Below are positions 25,277 to 40,200 of a DNA stretch of 64,000 nt, in pieces. Under the pieces are notes generated by a model that was not told the origin of the DNA, did no database searches, and saw only the letters and a list, made by a program, of their open reading frames with translations. The stretch spans positions 69,419,453 to 69,483,452 of the forward strand of contig CM049311.1 in assembly GCA_026874595.1 (NCBI GenBank). Reading direction: 5' to 3'. Position numbers and translations under genes: made by a program. The stretch is from Sipunculus nudus. Its lineage: Eukaryota; Annelida; Sipuncula; Golfingiida; Sipunculidae. Position 1 is the first letter of the stretch, and each line of letters starts with the position of its first letter.

Positions 25277-28200
25277 GTAGGTCTACCTGGTTAATTATGC
25301 TGATGCTGATACAGTAAAATCCCTATTTTTAGCTTATAGATATAACTGTATGAATTATCATGGAGCGTGGTGGCGAACTGGTTAGTGCGCTGTACTTGTG
25401 ACCGCAAGGTTGTGGGTTCGCGTCCCAATCTAACTGCCGTCTGCGCTAAGACTCCTAACCAAAGTTTTTACCACAAGGAAGCGCTCTCTCCCGAGGAGTG
25501 AATGGGTACTGGTCACGGGAGGAAGGCAAATGTAGAATGAATAACCTTCTAGCGCCTGTTATGGCTGCTTGGGTTGTATGCTCCCCGGGGAGCCGAGAAA
25601 AGCTAAAAGAATGAACAGGCCTGAAAGACCAGGAAGGCAAAGTGTAAAGTTGGATGAGACTGACATGTTCAGTGATATCAGACTATAAACCCTAACCTTT
25701 ACCTTTTATAAACCCCTAACATTTATCTTGCTTTCTATGAACTGAAGTTCAATCACCTTGAATTCTGTTACCTTAAAACAAAGTCAAATGTCCAATAAGT
25801 TCCTTAATTACTGCATTGACATCCGGGGGATCTCCATGAGCGTAGAACTTACACAAATATTTTCAGTCTCCAGTATTGCGTATTCTGTATGATTGAGCCA
25901 TGTTTGTATCATATATAATTATTAATTAATATGTGCTGGATCTCAGCCAGATAAGTTGGCAGATACCATTACTGGGTTGTGTCCCCAGGGGCTGAATAGG
26001 ACCAAGTTTTATTAGTGTGTATCAGTCTCAGCTGGGTCATCTCACCAGATATCAGTAACACTATAGCTATCAGCACTCAGAAAACAACAGTGACGTTCTC
26101 TGTACTGTCTTCTGGACTCAGTGCAGCCGGGGTAAGGTATACCACATGCCACCTAAGATGCTGTATAAGCCAGTTTGCATTTTGTGTATTACATACCAAA
26201 TATATACTAATATAAATCCTTTTACTTGTTATAAAACAAAATTAAATATGAAATCAATTAATATTAAAAAGTATTGTTCAATTAAGATATATGAAATTAA
26301 TATTTATCAAATGTCTTGTTCATTTTAAAACTATTTAAGTGAAGATATAAGAATGTTTGAATTTTTTTAATAAAAGTTAGCTTTATGACCAATATTTGAC
26401 ATAGTCAATAAGTATTTTATGATTTGAATAGTTTAAAAAAATGGGTCATTTCTAACATTATAGCCTTATGTTTGCAGCAGACCATTTCTTGAATATAAAG
26501 AATGATCACACAAGCAAAAATAGATATGTATATATAATATGAAAAGTAAAAGTTATCAAAGTTGACATGAGACAGGCTTATGTATTAAATTTCCCTTCCA
26601 CACACAAAATGGTGTTATTTCTAAAACACTTTTGCAATGCATATCAATCAAATTGGTTTCACACCGTATTGGGCGTTCACACAGGAATCTAGCGCAAATG
26701 CATGAGGGGTACATGTGGAACAATGTAACAACATGCTGACACAAGTATTTGCACATGTACTGTGACTCTGTTGCTGCTTCAAAACTAGATCTAAACTGTT
26801 TTGAATGCGAATTGAGCCCTTACCCAGTGCAGCAGATGACTCGATTCACATTGGACATGATTTAAAACCACCTCTTCAGTTGGATTTAAAACCCTTTTGG
26901 CCAAAATGGTTTCAAAATGCTCTGCTCAATTTACACTTCAAAATGGTTTGAATTTGTTTTGCATTTGCTGTGTGAAAGTGGTAAATAAGCATTATGGTAG
27001 GAGCAAGACAGTGAGGAGCAGGTGTTGAATTGTCCCGAGAAATTGATTGTGTGATTGTAATTATAAACAGGTGTAGCATTACACGGTGTATTCTCTTATT
27101 TTACTATGATCATTGTAACTACACACTGAGTCATATGCTGGCACATGGTGCATAACAAAACAAGTGCACAGAAGTACATCCCAGGATGCTTTATGAATGA
27201 ATTGGCCTGATGACATTCACACACACAGGGTAGCTTGATTACCTAAATAAACTGTTAGTATACAGAACATGTACCTCCGTAATCCCATTTGGCTTGCCTT
27301 CATTAAATTATGCACATCTGTTGACAAAGGTTATAGATATTAATCAAGATTCTGATTTTGTTAATAATATATAATCATTATAGATATAGATTAAACATAT
27401 AAAATACTACAAAATGCAACAGCCTATGAGAGAGAGGAAGAACCACACTTCTGAAAAAAAAACATAAAAGGATTCATAATCTTGTGGAGATTTAGTGGTA
27501 GAAAAGTAGTTCAAAACATACATTTAAAATTATCTGTATTAAGGAAAACATTTTCATAAGGTACCAGTGTTTTAAGCTGATTATGATTACCAAGCAAAAC
27601 TGTTCAGTTAATATTGCCAATACCTGATAAATAATTTTGAGACAGTGAGAGTGACAATTTCTCTAATTACAGGTTGGTTGACACAGATCATAAGATAAAA
27701 TGCAATTCTTCATTGCAACTAGGCCCTCCATGCACTAATTGACCGAATAGTCCAATCCTAGAATGATTTAATTATAAAGCTTAATGTCATAATATAACTG
27801 CATGATTTAGTTACATTAATAATGACTCCCTGTACTCTGGGAACAAGCCTGGCCAACTCCCACTGCTATCAGACTTCAAAATTACATTTGCCTTTACTGT
27901 CCCACTAGAGTAATATTGTACTCATTCATGGAATTAAATCCAGAAACTCATGCATAAATTAAGCATTAATATGTGATGCATTTTAACTTCTATTTTGTAT
28001 TATGTTAACTTTTATTATAAACAATATGTTTTCTCATGTTAAATATTTTCACCATATATGACCTTCTTAGGCACATAAATTGTAGGTTATGCATTATATA
28101 TTATGTTTAAGAACTTTTGGTGAATAAATTTACATATATTATTTTTCGAGCAGACCAGTCAGACATTCACTTTGCCAACTGTTTTGTTTTTGAGGATTAA

Positions 28201-31200
28201 TTAGACTAATGAAAGATTCATGCATGTCCTTTTTGGAGTTACCAATTAATATTATTTCAGTTCATGCCTATCACCCACATACTAATATTAACCCAAACAG
28301 CATAATAACTATAAATAGAAAGAAAATGCTAGGCATGCTGAACTGTGGGTGGTTTGATATGAGTAATATCATGTTTTGCTGGTCAGTCCATGGCTCAGCA
28401 TAGCAACCAATGAAATGAAACCCCTGATAGACGGAACCGTCCATGACGTCATTGCACTCATTTCTTTGAGCCATCATGCCTGCAGTGATTACAGTGTGTA
28501 GCCTGGTTCGGCCTTGCGTCAAAAGAAACCACAAAGCATTCATCAACACTTGTTGAGTACAGCATCAGACATGGGGGGCCCCCCCCCCCCCCCCCCCCGA
28601 GTCATCACGTTCACTATGGGGCCTGCTGTTAGGGGTTTACTGCTTAAATGTCTCAGTATATACACACCATTAACCAGGTCTTCAAGTGCAATTTAGAGTT
28701 ATCACTGCAAAATGTCTACCCCTACTGGTGTAGGAAGGGCACTGTAATTGGTCAAACTGGTTTACACACGGAGGTTCATTCATGTGGTCTAGAGCTTCAT
28801 TTAGCTCATCGCCAGTCATACTCTCGAATGTCTTCCCATTGACCCTGTCTCACAACTATGACGATAGTTGTGGGGGTGAACTGAATTCTTATATTATGTC
28901 TACAGGAAATGTGTCTGTGGTTACTTGATGTTGTTTGAGGAAATGTGTCATCTTTTTGTCTGACCTTTTGTAATTAGTATCATGTTCATATTATTTAAAA
29001 AATAGCATCCATTACCCCCCCCCCCCCATATCAACCTTGCTTTTGTCAGTAAGTCTCAGATGTGTCTTCAGTGATGGCAGTCATTTAATTACACCACTGC
29101 TACAGTTTACAAACTTAGTTGCAAATCTGTGTTTTGGTAAATCTGGAAATGTCTGACCCTTTTCTAAATATGTATTAAGCAATCATTCTGCAGTCACTCA
29201 CATTTTGTAAGATATACCAAAGAATATATATTTTATTGATATATCAAATATCTAGTATTGTAGTATTTGTATAGTTGAGCACTGCCTTTATCATAATGTT
29301 GAAACATTAAGTATGTAATATGCTGATTCCACAGAACATCTAAATATATCAAATTTAATCATAATGACACTGCTTTTAATAAAAAAAAATTTAATATGGG
29401 GTGGGGAATAAGATGGTCATAATTGATAATCAGTGATATGTTGAAATGTGATTTGAAATATGTTTTGCTTTGTTCATACATTATTGTGGCCCATGTGTAA
29501 CCTTTATTATGATGTGGATTTTTTGACTGCAGACAGACATCCTTTTTGTGGTTATTATTTAATCCCATATTGTAAAATGGTGAAAACAGGAAATTGCACC
29601 ATTGTTTGTGGAATAAAAGTTTGGTTAAGCCTCCTCATGGCTTCTACAGTTCCCCGGAATCAGAGATGGAATGTCAGATGAATCACTTTAGAATCCTGTT
29701 TCCATGGTAATCTGTCTGGGTTCCATGGTACGGACAGTAACCAGACCTCTTGGTAAATTTCCCTTTTCACCAGTGTGGTTGTATAGGAAGAAAAAAATAT
29801 ACTTGTATCCTTTGAAACTGCTCCAAAAAATCAGTTTTAGATCTTGGTACTCCACTATATATATTGGACATGCATTACTGAAATTATAATTTTATTCAAT
29901 AATATTCTGAAAAAAATAGGACAAATTTTGAAATTCATGAATACCTAGTTGAAAAAAAAAAATATGGTATTGATAGATTAAAAACTTGATGTGGTGGTTC
30001 CATTTGTAATTGTAAGCATCTTAATCCCACCCCCACCCCCTCATATATATTTATTTGTTATGATTAACTTTACAAATGCATTTATTGAACTCCCAAAAGT
30101 CAGTGTAATAAGACAAAGTTTTCTAACTAGTCAAAATCATTAGCTAGTACACCAGGCTTGCAATGAACCATAAATGTTTTACAAGTTTATCTGTTATTCT
30201 CCTAGATGAACATCAAAACAAACTTTTGTTTGTTTAAGACGAGTGTACATTTCAGCATAATGATAAGTGACAAATCGTGTTTTTATGCCCCCGCCACAAA
30301 GTGGCCGGGGCATATAGTTTTACCCATGTCCATCCTTCCGTCCTTCCGAAATCAAACAGTTGTACGGACTTTTTTTCGCAATACCTGCAGATATTGGCCT
30401 GATTTTTGGTGTGTGGGCAGATATAGACCAGTTACAGATCGAGTTCGCGTTTCGTCCCGGTTGACCTACTTTTGACCGTTTTACGGCTCCTGAACATAGA
30501 AAATTTCATGAAAAATATGAAATTTCATGACAAATACACATGTACAGACTTTTTTTCGCAATGCCTGCAGATATTGGCCTGATTTTTGGTGTGTGGGCAG
30601 ATATTGACCAGTTACAGATCGAGTTTGCGTTTCGTCCCAGTTGACCTACTTTTGATTGTTTTACGGCTCCTGAACATAGAAAATTTCATGTTAAATATAA
30701 ATTTTCATGACAAATACACTTGTACAGACTTTTCTTCGCAATACCTGCAGATATTGGCCTGATTTTTGGTGTGTCGGCAGATAATGACCAGTTACAGATC
30801 GAGTTCACGTTTTGTCCCAGTTGACCTACTTTTGACCATTTGATGGTGCTCTAACATAGAAAATTTCATAAAAAAGTGCACATATATGGACTTTTTTTCG
30901 CAGTGCCTGCAGATACGGGCCTGATTTTTGGTGTGTAGGCAGATAATGACCAGTTACAGATCAAGTTCTTGTTTTGTCCCAGTTGACCTACTTTTGACCA
31001 TTTGACTGCTCCTGAACATAGAAAGTTTCATGAAAAATAGAAATTTTCATAACAAATGCATATGTACTGACTTTTTTTCCTCAATGCCTGCAGATACCAC
31101 CCTAAATTTTTATATGTGGGCAGATAATGACAGTTACAGATCGAGTTCGCATTTCGTCCTGGTTGACCTACTTTTGATTGTTTTACGGCTCCTAAATATA

Positions 31201-34200
31201 AAAAATTTCATGAAAGACAGAAATTTTTATGGAAAATGCACATGTATGGACTTTTTTTCACAATGCCTGCATATACTGGCATGATTTTTGGTGTGTTGCT
31301 TGATAATGACCCGTTACAGATCGAGTTTGCATTTTGCCCTTGTTGACCTACTTTTGACCATACGACACCTCCTGAACTTAAAAAAATTTTTCAAAATTTT
31401 ACAAATGTTTCTAATTTGCCCCAGGCGGGGGCATTCGTGTCGTTCCGACACATCTAGTCTTTATCATCTTTCAGGGAAACAACATTATTGTGTTGAATTT
31501 AGTATAAGCTGCTTGACATGATTTTGCTGTTGTTAAGTGTACATTCCAGCAGATGAAGAATTTCTCTTAATTTTCACAATGTTTTGTGATTTTCTTGCAG
31601 GTGAACGGCATTGGTTATGTCCTGAATGTAAGCAACACCTGTCCTAAACCCCCTCATATCCAGGACAGTCACTTCCTACGCATTCCAGTCAATGACAACT
31701 ACTGTGACAAGCTTTTACCTTATTTCCAAGATGCATTCCAGTTTCTAGGTAAGTACAGTCATTTGCTGAAGTATAAACATTTATGTATGGTTTGATTACG
31801 TGAATGCAATTAATATAGGTCTAGTGAGATAATTAAGATTATCTGAAATTACATGAAACCCAAGTTGTCAAAATACAGTGGAACCCCGCCTTGCGACCAC
31901 CCCACAATTGCGACCACCCCACAATTACGACCATTTTGCTTGGTCCCAAATTTTTTTTAGTTTATTTATGTTTAAAAATGACTCAAAATTACGACAACCC
32001 CTGAATTCAGAATTACGACCAGATTTCCTGGCCCCAGCGCTAATGTGACCCCGCTAATGTGACCACCGCCGAGAAGTACTGAAACAACATTTGTCACGAG
32101 TCAATAGCTGTGTCTTGTCACAGGCGCCTTATACGAAAGATCAAAGCGGGTAACAAGGTTTCTTAACCCGTGTGTTAATCTGGTCCCGCATATCTTCCCG
32201 ACTAGGTGTCTTCCCTGAGACTTGTTGAGGTGTAGGTTATAGATCAAAGAGGGTAACCATCGGCCTGATTACTGAATGAGCCGGTCTGACCTGGGGTCAG
32301 ATGCTAATTGCCCCTCAGTGATCACCATTATTACAGCTACCCTAAGTGTGGGGTTGCGGGCATAATATTTCAACTCATCACATATTGTTCGATCCTCATT
32401 GGTAAAATTAACGACCTAGTTAATCCTAAATGTTTTCCTACCTTACTGACACTGAGTAATGAGCAGTCAGTGAAATGTATAAATAAAGCTTGCATAGGGG
32501 GAAAATCCTTCACATTAACTTGCCTTTTCTGATAGATCGTTGTCAGTTTATTTCTCTACTGGTTCATTTAAATTGCTTGCTGTTAGGCAACCATGCCTCT
32601 AAAAGAGCTCTCCTTGAAGGATAAAGTGGTGTTATAATCAAGGCGGCAACACCACGCGCAGTCAGCACCAAATGGCTCAGCAGTTTAGCGTCGGGAAAAC
32701 TCAAGTGCATGCAATATATACTCAAGCAGAAGGCTGAATATATGACAGCCACGTATTATGTTCAATATGCATTCAGTAGGTTGTAATCATATTGCCTTAG
32801 TGTTATTATTTGTTAATCATCAGTCACTACGTATGTGTACATGTATATTAATTTTTATCATGAATAAATATGTATAGCTACACACAAAAAAACATTCATA
32901 ATAAGGATCCTCCGCTAAGTAAAATATTTTGTTATAATTCACATTAAAGATATGCAATAGATAAGCTCTGATACACATTAAATATCTGAGTGCTATATGC
33001 GACCACGGTAAGAGTTTCACAAATATGACCACCCCCAAATTAAGACCACTTTGCTCAGTCCCCAGGGTGGTCTAAATTGTGGGGTTCCACTGTAGTGTGT
33101 TCAAGGAGAAAGTTGCTGTGGACCACTATAAATTTAGTTCAACAGACAAATTCTCACAGGAGCTTAAAAAGTGCCCTGAAAAGCACTTTTATTTTTGGAA
33201 TTCTGATAGTAAAAATTTGTGGTGTACTCTGTCCATCTTGATGACCTGCATTGGCAACATTACCTGGATTATTTATTCAAACATTTTATTTTGTAAGGGG
33301 AGAAATAATCAAGTTTGTGCTCTATGAGAACCATAGAAAGTGCTTGAAATTTGCTTAAAGTGAATTCTGCATAAAGTATATTTTTACCCTGGCCAGGCCA
33401 TAAATAAGATAATATTTAGTCACATGATGAAGCCAAAAATTTTTAATCATTTATAAGTCTCAGTGTTTAAACATATTAAGCTTACATACCAGTATATGCT
33501 TTTCATTATTGCACAGCAGTAACCCTCTGTATTTCCACCAGAAAAAAAGAACAAAAAACATGAAATAAGATGCCTATTTTAACCTAGTATTTTCCCTACG
33601 TAATGCATACTTCAGACAGGGGAGTGCATATTATCACAGTGTGGACAGGGGCTTTCAAAAGAATCACTGTAGCTATAATCGGACCACTGTCAGTATGGCC
33701 ACATGGGCATCTCTTATATAACACACCCAGGCTTGGACTGACATCTCAGAGCAGAGAACTTGTAAGGAAAAAGTAACATGATGGTGGTGTTTGTTGGCTG
33801 TTTGGAAACAGATTTTCTCAAACCAGTATTACTGTATCAAGTATATAAACTTTTATATATTTTAGCAGAATTGAAAAAAAAAATCATTCCTTGTATCAAA
33901 ATAAAATTCTTCATGAATTATTCTAAAATTTTCTGACATAATTTATTATGCTTCTATTCTCTGGCATATCCAGTGTATACCAACATAAACAAAAAAACTG
34001 TAATTTTTAACTAGTTGTATTTCCATTGATAGTATTAGTTCTAATAAATTATAACATGCAGTTGATTTTGATGAAATTCTGTCAGATTTTACAAATTTCA
34101 AGAGTTACAAGGAGTAATTATGGAAATATCTGAAAAATATTGCATTGTAGTCCAGCAAACAATACAGTACAATATCTAGGCTTTACACACTGCCTGGGGA

Positions 34201-37200
34201 GACCCTCAGAACCATTACTCTGGCATCATCAGCTGGCCACCCAGTGGGCAGGTGGATGCTCCATTTGTCCCAGAGGCTGGTGACTCATTGTCTAATTATT
34301 TGCCAGGCTGTCACTGGACAACCATAAACTGTAGCTACATGGTTTTGTAAAGAGCTTTCAAGGTACTGCCTAATATTAACAATTAAGTAAGCATCGGGCT
34401 TCCAGTAGTTAAGCTCATATGAAATAACAAATTACTTGTCCCGCTTGTCATATAACTTGCCAAAGCCAGTCCGATTTTGTCTCCTTTTGGGACCAATAAA
34501 CCCAGATTGCATTGTAGCAGCCACTATGGCTCTGTGAATAATTTATACCAGTACAAAAGGCCTTTTCGCCTAATCCTCTGGAGTGGAAACTGACCAGCGG
34601 CCAAGCTCGTGATGGTTTCTGGGAAACGCGATATATAGGAAGGTAGTCCAATTAGTGGACGCATATAACATAATGCATTTGCTACGTTCAGTCTGAATCA
34701 ATGAACGGATGTAAGGCTAGAAGCAGCAGAATAATAACAAGACTGAGGTCCTATTGGAAATCAATGTTATATATAACACAGCATGTTCGTATTACACAAT
34801 CAGCATCATTTTAGCAGTGTTTGTGGTTAGGGTGCTATACCTTAAACACTATGATTAGAGTGCAGAACTTGTCGGCTTGATCAAAGGCTTTGTCAAACTC
34901 TTAAATAAGCATCACTCTGCATTAAAACATTCATGTTCATTGGCAGTTAAAAAAAATTTCAGTTCTTTCCTGCTCTTTAAGGTTTGCCACTGTTTAAACA
35001 CTATACATGCAGATGGTTTAGTTTGCCATATTTATTTATCAGGCATGCATTGCTTTGGTCCAGACAAATCATGGCCATGAGTCCCAAGTTTGAATCAACA
35101 AATGGAACACAAGTTTTTACACCAGTTCCAGTTCTGAACCAACAGAGGTAGTTTGTCATTACCTACAGACGAAGGTGAAACACATTGATTTTGTACATTG
35201 TGTATAGTGCCGCAGTGTTATTGACTGTTTGCCTTCGCTGTGTCAGAGTTTGATTTTGAGACTAACGCCTCGGTGGGTGATTATCCATCGCACGTGCAGG
35301 CAGACATCACATGGGGGTAATATTTAAACAAATTAGCTTCCTGTGACACCTCATTTGAGCTCTAAAGACAAAAGGAATGACAGGAACAATGCGTAATTGA
35401 GTTGTACTGTGACTCACCAATCACACAAACAATCTTGTGACCAATGCCTTGCTGGACTGCAATCAAATAGTGGCATGGTCAAATAAACCTAATGGTCCCA
35501 AATATAGGTTCCTTTTGTGATTTACAAGTCTGTTTTTGCATGTTTCATCACTTCAGCTGTTGGCGACAACAGATTAAGAGATCTTGATACCATGAATCAA
35601 GAACTTAACAGCGCAGTCAAAAGCCCTACTGAAATCAATGGACTTAACATGGTGTGTGTGTAAAATACTTGACGGATCAATTACCAATGCTTGGTTTTTC
35701 CATAAAACCTACAAATAACTGTTTAACAGCAGGGGAAAATCCTGGCTAGTGGGGTTGCAGGACACTGGAAGAAGAATAAGGGGGTATGATTCATGTGTGT
35801 AATGTTGTGTCATTGACTTAATATGAGCCCCCGGCCCCCTTGAGAACCATTCAGGTTTCTTTATGGGAGTTTAGTCGATCTATGAATGCACTTCAAAGGT
35901 GCCAAGTAAAGGACAACAGAATGACTTTAACTGTTCCAGTAATTGGACCACACATGCCACTGGATTAATAATGGCATTGTTTGACAAGTAAATGTTAAAC
36001 ATTGATGCTTTAGAACAAGGATTACACATCTTTTATGAAAAGAAAAAGCAGTGATTGAAGTTGCCAGTTTATAATCTGTAGCCATTACTTTTTAGCTCAG
36101 TTGACTATAAGTCATCTAAGCTATAGTCGTGGTCCATTGTCCGTCGTCCGTCCATCTGTCCGTCCGTCTGTCTGTCCGTCCGTCTGTAGATGTGGCACGT
36201 TTTGAAACCGTAAGACCTAGGAATCCAAAATTCGGCATAATGTTAGATGTCCCCAAGATCTCCTACCAAGCCGAAAACTGGGTCTTTGCAACTTTGTTCC
36301 TTTGAGAAATTAAGGAAAAACCTCGATTTTTGATTAAAAACCTATTTTCACACTTCAGGACTGCCTAATATCAAAACCACTCATCTGTTTTTCCTCATAT
36401 TTACCATAAATATTCCTCTATATAGTTCCTATGTACATGCCAGAAATTATGTCTGTATTATTTAATTTAAAAAAAGTTATGGGCCCAAACATAATGCATT
36501 TTGTAAAAAATCAGGAAAGATATTTGATCACTTAACACAAAACATGTTAAAGCTATGGACCTTTTTTCCAGTAATATAACTTTAATTAATCAAAATTGAA
36601 TTGTATACCCAAAATTAGATGAAAATCTTTTGAATTTTTTAAAATATTAATAAAAATAAAAAATTGGTTCCTTAAATTTTGCCCAACTTTGACCATGGCA
36701 AGTTTTTTTCCTGTAAGTGCTGTGGATTTAATTTTCACAGCATGTTTTTGTTAGCATTTCAACTGTTAACACCAAAAATTTGAAACCAGTTGATAAAAAA
36801 CTGTAGATTTTATTCAAGTTTTCAAGCACCATGTAACATATTGTTTACATCAAGCTAGTGTTATGCAGTTTGCAAGAGCTCAGATCCCCAGCTCCAGCTC
36901 TAAGTTCCTTAAATTCGGCATACAGTTAGATTTCTTCAAAATCCCCTACCATGCCAAGAATTTGGTCACTAGGACTTAATACCTTCGAGATAATAATGAA
37001 AAACTTCATTTTTCCATTAAAAACCCATTGTTACACTTCAAGACTGCCTAATATCAAAACCACTGATCTGACTTTAATCATAAATAATATACATATTTTT
37101 CATTCTCTATGCACATGCCAGAATGATGTCAGTATTGTGTAATTGTTTTAAGTTATGGGCCCAAACATAATGCACTTTGTAAAAAATCAAGAAATATATT

Positions 37201-40200
37201 TACTCCCTTAACAAGGGGATTGCTGAAGCTAGAGATTTTTTGTCAGGGATGTAACATTATTTAATCAAGATTCAATTGAATACCCAAAATTAGCTCTGAA
37301 TTTTTCAAATTTTATAAGTTATTAGTATAAATGTAAAATTAGTAACTTAAATTTTGCCCAACTGACCATGGCACGTTTGTTTCCCGTGAGCACTGTTGAT
37401 ATAATTTTCATATCATGCACACATAAGGATTTCAGCTTTTTAGTTTAGAAAGCTGAAAGAAATTGGCCAAAAATTGAAGCTTTTATTAATGTTTTTTATG
37501 AGACCCTGTCAGACTTTGGCTCTCTCCAGCCCCTTTTGAGTCACCTGTATTATGCATGCTTGAGGCGAGGCATACACGGAATCCAGGCAGCTTATGGCCA
37601 GCCACAGTTGATCCTGGTGTCCAACCCAACTCATCTAGTAGTTTTAACCAACAACATAACAATAAACAATAAATTAATAAATTTTTATTGGTTTTTAATA
37701 ACAAATTAAAGAAAAATAGAAAAGGAATTTGTTATTTTATAATAACAGGAAATTAACTTGCAGTTACTGATGATATAAGAATCTCGTATCGATGGGTAGA
37801 ATGTCACGTATTCCACATAACACCATGCAGTCACCTATGGCATTTTTCAGTTCAATTTTAATGATAAAGAAGTAAATCATATTATTCATTACTAATCATT
37901 AGGGATCATATGAAGGAAATTAATGATAGACAAAGATGCAGTTGATAATATTAATCTAGATTCCTACTGTGTCTAGTGTGTACATTGATGTGAAATTAGT
38001 CCAAAATGAATTTTTTACAGTTATTTTTTAATATAAATAAAAGCCATAAAACCAGGTACTTATGATCATTATTTAAATGTGTGAATTTTGTATATTCTGG
38101 ATTCTCAACATCATTGTTTGGTGAAAACTGAATAAATACCAGACATGGTGCGAATACTTTGTAATTGTATTTAAATACGAATATGATTATGTACTCCATT
38201 ATAAAATTTCTTGCATAAAGAATGGGAATTAGGTAAAAATGAAAGTATATGAATACTTGTGCAAATACTTTCAAAATGTATTCATGAATGTATTCATGAA
38301 TATATTCTTTAATATTATTTTAATAATCATTTCAGTTATATTTCTTTTTAAAAAATCATATGATTCTCTTATTATTTTTAATAAAAATTATATTTGGGAC
38401 AATATTTGTAATTTTTTTAATAAATAGTTAAAATCTTATATGTTCTGCTTATAAGTTATATGGCCAAGTCAAAATCTGTGTGACAATAGTACTCCATTTG
38501 TTAATAAAATAAATGAAATCTATCCTCTTCCCTGTCTCCAAAGGTACTATCAAATTCATACATAAGCTAAACAACAACAACTCATAATACAGCTTATATT
38601 TATTACCACACAAAACCAGCATGTGCCTCATTTCTAAATAATATTTTTTTATCATATATAACAGCTGAGCGTCATGACCCATAGGTCCCTTGTTTGTTTT
38701 GCAGTGGTAAATTTAAAACAATAAATGACCAAAATATTAAAAGAAACACATTACACCCTTAACCACCTGACCTTAACTATGGATAGACTCTTGCACTTGA
38801 TGTATGTCCAGTGCAGTGTCCAGAACATGTGGCAGTGAGCAGTAGATGCTGTTGTTTATTTTAAGCCCTTCTTGTGTCTTTTTCATATGTAACAAGTTGG
38901 TCTGAGAACATATTTACCCTTGGCTGGTGGATGAATGGAAAGGGACTATGGTTATGAGGACTGTAGATGTGAGATTACTCAGGCTTCCCTGTCTTTTATT
39001 CTGAGCCTAGCACTTTCTTTTTTGTATATTTTGGCAGTAGATATTCAAGACTTTCCAGCAGTTCATGCTTTCACAAGAAAAGTTTAAACAGAAAATAAAT
39101 GTTTATCAAGCCTAAGGCAAAGTCTAGTACAGGATATGGTTTAATGAATTTACAGCAGGCAGTCAAGCACTTTATGGGTAGCTCTGTTTGGTAATGATGT
39201 TGGGTGCATGGGCGGGTTTGGGGTAAGGTGTTAGAATGAGAGTTTCCATGAAACAGGGGGCTCTATCAGAACCCACAACTAATGGGTGGAGTGATTCAGC
39301 GGTGACCCAGGATTAGCTGAGAGTTCAGTGCAATTAATTGAAGTTCCTAAGAGTGTTTGTTAATTAGCAGTGCATCTGTTTCGTAAGTGACTCAGCCTCC
39401 CTATTATAGAGCTCTAGGTTCCTGCTAGTTCAGCCTTAATTAATTCTGAGCTGACGTTCTTATCCTGGCCATGATGGCCCCCAGTGTTAATCAATTGTCA
39501 ACTAACCTAGGCTCCTCACAGGAGATAGTTCATGCCTTACTACTACAGTCTTAGATCAGCCCTGGGGCAGGTACCAATAGCTCCCTAGGGGGTCCAGGAG
39601 AAAACCAAATGAGCACTGGATGTAACTGATTCCACGGACAGGTTAAAGTGAGCTGTCTTACACTAGTGACACCTGGTGGCATCAGCAGTAATCTTCTTTT
39701 GCATCTGCTCCAGGATATGCTGAGACCAATGTTTATGACTAATTACTTGCACATATGGTTTTCTCTGCATTGCAACTCTATAAAGAACACCCAGCATTTA
39801 ATACTGTTGAGTGAGCCATAAACACTTAGTCTTGGTTCAGATGGAATTTTTCATTGATTTTGATTGGTTAATAAATGGAATAGCTTTAAATTTAACAATA
39901 TTACATGTGTAACTCTAATAAGGGTAGATAATGGTATCGAGGCCATATAACCTGAGTTGTTACAGATAATTTTATGGTTTATATGTTAGTTATTGGTATT
40001 AACACAAAATAAAGGCCCTGCAGAGGAGTAGCAAAGAAGTGTAAGCTTATTTTCACCATTTGACCTCCCAGCTAAACATAGTAAAGGTCCTCAGCTCATG
40101 TCTCCTCAAGAAAGTTGAAGAAAAACCTTTCTAGTTGAAGAGAATTCTGATGCAGAAAGTAAAGAGGTTAAGCAAATTAGGCTCCACTGTCTGTTTTATC

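Larger units (their letters stand above)
25691..30279. other. DUSP intron, AT-rich
   Basis: Contains the MITE at 26676, a CRE-like TGACGTCA at 28444-28451, poly-C tracts, a perfect small hairpin at 28851-28872 and the X-box-like pair at 29698. No exon was seen between 25276 and 31601, and none is needed to keep the frame. Confidence 0.7.

Noticed and set aside
25027-25317. 96-codon + frame over the first DUSP exon
   Set aside because: A different frame from the one matching DUSP8/16; it runs through both splice sites.
25362-25434. Possible functional tRNA gene
   Set aside because: A and B boxes are good, but the segment continues into a SINE body shared with 1005-1490 and lacks a convincing acceptor stem and terminator.
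30206-31521. Several 77-89-codon + frames
   Set aside because: All fall in the 180-bp core units of repeat element E.
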